Assembly (NCBI RefSeq): GCF_027594425.1
Contig: NZ_CP115159.1
Span: forward strand, 2,751,001 to 2,815,000
Source: Zunongwangia sp. HGR-M22
Lineage (GTDB): Bacteria > Bacteroidota > Bacteroidia > Flavobacteriales > Flavobacteriaceae
Direction: 5' to 3'
DNA: 64,000 nt
The stretch's first letter is position 1; the number at the start of each line of letters is the position of its first letter. Positions 62,514 to 64,000 of this stretch are shown piece by piece. The translations under genes were made by a program, and so were the position numbers. Under the pieces are notes generated by a model, which searched no databases, had not been told where the DNA came from, and was given only the letters and a program-made list of their open reading frames with translations.

Positions 62514-64000
62514 CAGGGTTTCTAATTTTACGGGGCCTATTAGCCCGGCCGGAAGTAATTTCTCACCATTTAATCGATAAGGTGCAGTAGTCCAGCTTAA
62601 GCTTTTCTTTTCCGATAATTTATGATCGCCTATTAATCTATTTCGCCAAGTATTGGTTATTTTTATTTCCAATTTATTGTTTCCATTTTTGAGCGCTTTG
62701 GAAACATTAATACGATGCGGAAACGTCCAAATTACACCTACATTTTTTCCGTTAAGAATGACTTCAGCTATATCTGAAAACTCCCCAAGATTAAGCCAAA
62801 TATCATCAGTCTTTCCTTTAAACACAAACTCTTTTTTATAAACGGAAGTTCCTGAATAATACTTGATACTATCATTTTCTGAATCAGACCAATCGAATAA
62901 TTGATCTATTCTAATATTTTTTTCTGCTCCATAATATTTTTTTTCAAAGGATAGTATCCATTTTTCATCCAAATTATCGAGATTCTCAAACTCATGCCAG
63001 TTTTTTCCTTTCGCTAATTGCTCTTCAGATGTTTTTTCTTTAAATAAAAGAAATAGCGAAGCATTTTTTGCGAATTTCAGGGGTACGACCGTACGCTTAT
63101 TTTCTTCTTTCCAATTCCTAAGAGGACGTGTCTCATTAGTAACAGGATCATATAAATAGGGTTTTTGGCCAATTATACGGAAAGAAACTTTGACCTCTTT
63201 CTCTATGGAATCCTGATTGCTTAGAAAATAAATTTCAGATTTATTTGTCTTCCGGTGAGACCACGAAAATTTCTGAATCCCATCTCTTTCTAGTTGAGAA
63301 AACAATACATCTGGCTCAACGCCTATTTCATTAAAATTCTTCCCGTAAAATGGAAGTTGAATTACTTTTCCTTTTCCTATTTTCCAAGAGTTACCAACTT
63401 CTAAATTCAAATCGTTTTTATAGCCTTTCCAGATTTCATCGATTGTTTTTTTCCATTCCAATTTATCTATTGAATCCGAAAATCCTGAAATCCGAATTGG
63501 TTTTTCAGCAACGAAAATTGTAGCTCCTTTTTTGACTAATTTTAATATTTTATCGGCTACTTTTTTCGAAATCATACGATTAGGCGACATTTTTCGACTT
63601 CCGGGAAATACTAACGCCTTGTACTGAATATTTCCCTTAAATTGAACATACCCATCAATAACCTTTGCGTCATTGAGCAAAACATCTGGATTGAATGAAT
63701 CATATTTATAGCCATTCATGGTGTTCACCCAATCTTTTTGATTAGTAACATTTTTAGAATAGGTAACTTCTTTAGGCATTTTTGCCGTAGGCTGTCCTTT
63801 ATTATTTAAACGAGATTTTTCAGAAATAACTCGTTCTTTTCCAAAAATATTCGGCATAAAGGGAACCAATCTATCTGGTAAAACCGATCGAGACGGTAAT
63901 TCTTCTCCACTAAAAACGGCTAGATCTACTACCGGAGTTCCTTTTTGAAGTTGAAACTGAACTCTTCTACAATACTCTACCCAAGCTTTACCGGGCTTCC
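62508..64000 (-). CDS. GH106 alpha-L-rhamnosidase, C-terminal part (5' end outside window)
   Basis: The frame is open from the stop at 62508 to the window end, giving about 497 residues; a TTG at 63869 is internal, because upstream codons continue in frame (VEYCRRVQFQLQKGTPVVDL, then AVFSGEELPSRS). The C-terminal galactose-binding-like sandwich is typical: DIWLNLGEFSDIAEVILNGK, NVGVIWTFPHRINVS, ALKNGNNKLEIKITNTWRNR. GH106 rhamnosidases are about 1000-1100 residues, so roughly half is missing. It removes alpha-L-rhamnose, probably in RG-II or RG-I. Its promoter lies outside the window. Confidence 0.82.
   Translation of the reverse strand, partial: KPGKAWVEYCRRVQFQLQKGTPVVDLAVFSGEELPSRSVLPDRLVPFMPNIFGKERVISEKSRLNNKGQPTAKMPKEVTYSKNVTNQKDWVNTMNGYKYDSFNPDVLLNDAKVIDGYVQFKGNIQYKALVFPGSRKMSPNRMISKKVADKILKLVKKGATIFVAEKPIRISGFSDSIDKLEWKKTIDEIWKGYKNDLNLEVGNSWKIGKGKVIQLPFYGKNFNEIGVEPDVLFSQLERDGIQKFSWSHRKTNKSEIYFLSNQDSIEKEVKVSFRIIGQKPYLYDPVTNETRPLRNWKEENKRTVVPLKFAKNASLFLLFKEKTSEEQLAKGKNWHEFENLDNLDEKWILSFEKKYYGAEKNIRIDQLFDWSDSENDSIKYYSGTSVYKKEFVFKGKTDDIWLNLGEFSDIAEVILNGKNVGVIWTFPHRINVSKALKNGNNKLEIKITNTWRNRLIGDHKLSEKKSLSWTTAPYRLNGEKLLPAGLIGPVKLETLK

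Noticed and set aside
62508-63869. A complete 453-residue protein starting at a TTG
   Set aside because: The frame continues upstream to the window end with GH106-like sequence, so the TTG is internal.
1-64000. tRNA or rRNA genes, CRISPR arrays, transposases, phage genes
   Set aside because: None was recognised in either strand; the only repeats are the intergenic elements and the PL1/GH78/GH2 paralogues.

Overview
The window reads as chromosomal DNA of an aerobic, probably marine or soil, member of the Flavobacteriaceae (Bacteroidota). Support: low GC by eye, a SusC/SusD pair, many lipoprotein glycoside hydrolases, Bacteroidota-type -7 promoter boxes (TAnnTTTG) and few Shine-Dalgarno sites. 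A Zunongwangia/Salegentibacter/Gramella-like genus is a guess. Every gene but one lies on the minus strand, so transcription runs right to left. It is a very large pectin utilisation locus joined to the catabolic genes for the released sugars.

Layout. (1) 1-4432: L-rhamnose catabolism, rhaD-rhaI-rhaB (rhaB cut by the window edge), with a near-identical 182-bp repeat in both gaps. (2) 4579-5628: the only plus-strand gene, a GntR/LacI-type regulator divergent from rhaD. (3) 5625-37979: one apparent 18-gene, 32-kb operon with no gap over 32 bp. It begins with beta-helix protein, GH140 apiosidase and GH28, continues through beta-propeller proteins, two GH78, a CE19-like esterase, GH95, a GH142-like protein, a propeller/TIM fusion and two GH2, and ends with a Zn dehydrogenase, mutarotase, lactonase, SDR and FucP-type permease. 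(4) 38109-39815: a single PL1 gene. (5) 39952-49194: susC-susD-PL1-DUF3826/PL1, ending in an intrinsic terminator. (6) 49513-57776: acetylesterase, DUF5703 protein, PL1, GH127. (7) 57869-62437: RuBisCO-like protein, DUF1537 kinase, Asp/Glu-racemase-family protein and BASS transporter. (8) 62508-64000: 3' part of a GH106 rhamnosidase.

Together the genes fit rhamnogalacturonan-II, mixed pectin, or an apiose-bearing pectin such as apiogalacturonan. PL1 and GH28 enzymes would cut the backbone, exo-enzymes would remove rhamnose, fucose/L-galactose, apiose, arabinose or aceric acid and galactose, and SusCD would import oligosaccharides. Rhamnose goes through rhaIBD. Another 6-deoxy or L-sugar goes through the oxidative enzymes at the tail of the large operon. 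A branched acid sugar, most likely derived from apiose, goes through the RuBisCO-like operon.

The most notable observation is one operator-like sequence (gene strand AGTAnGTGCAGGAT and variants) at six promoters. In each it lies 20-21 nt upstream of a -7-like box. It would tie rhamnose catabolism, the depolymerases, SusCD and the RuBisCO-like operon into one regulon. The divergent GntR-type protein is the obvious candidate regulator. Family names come from motif recognition alone; no database search was run.
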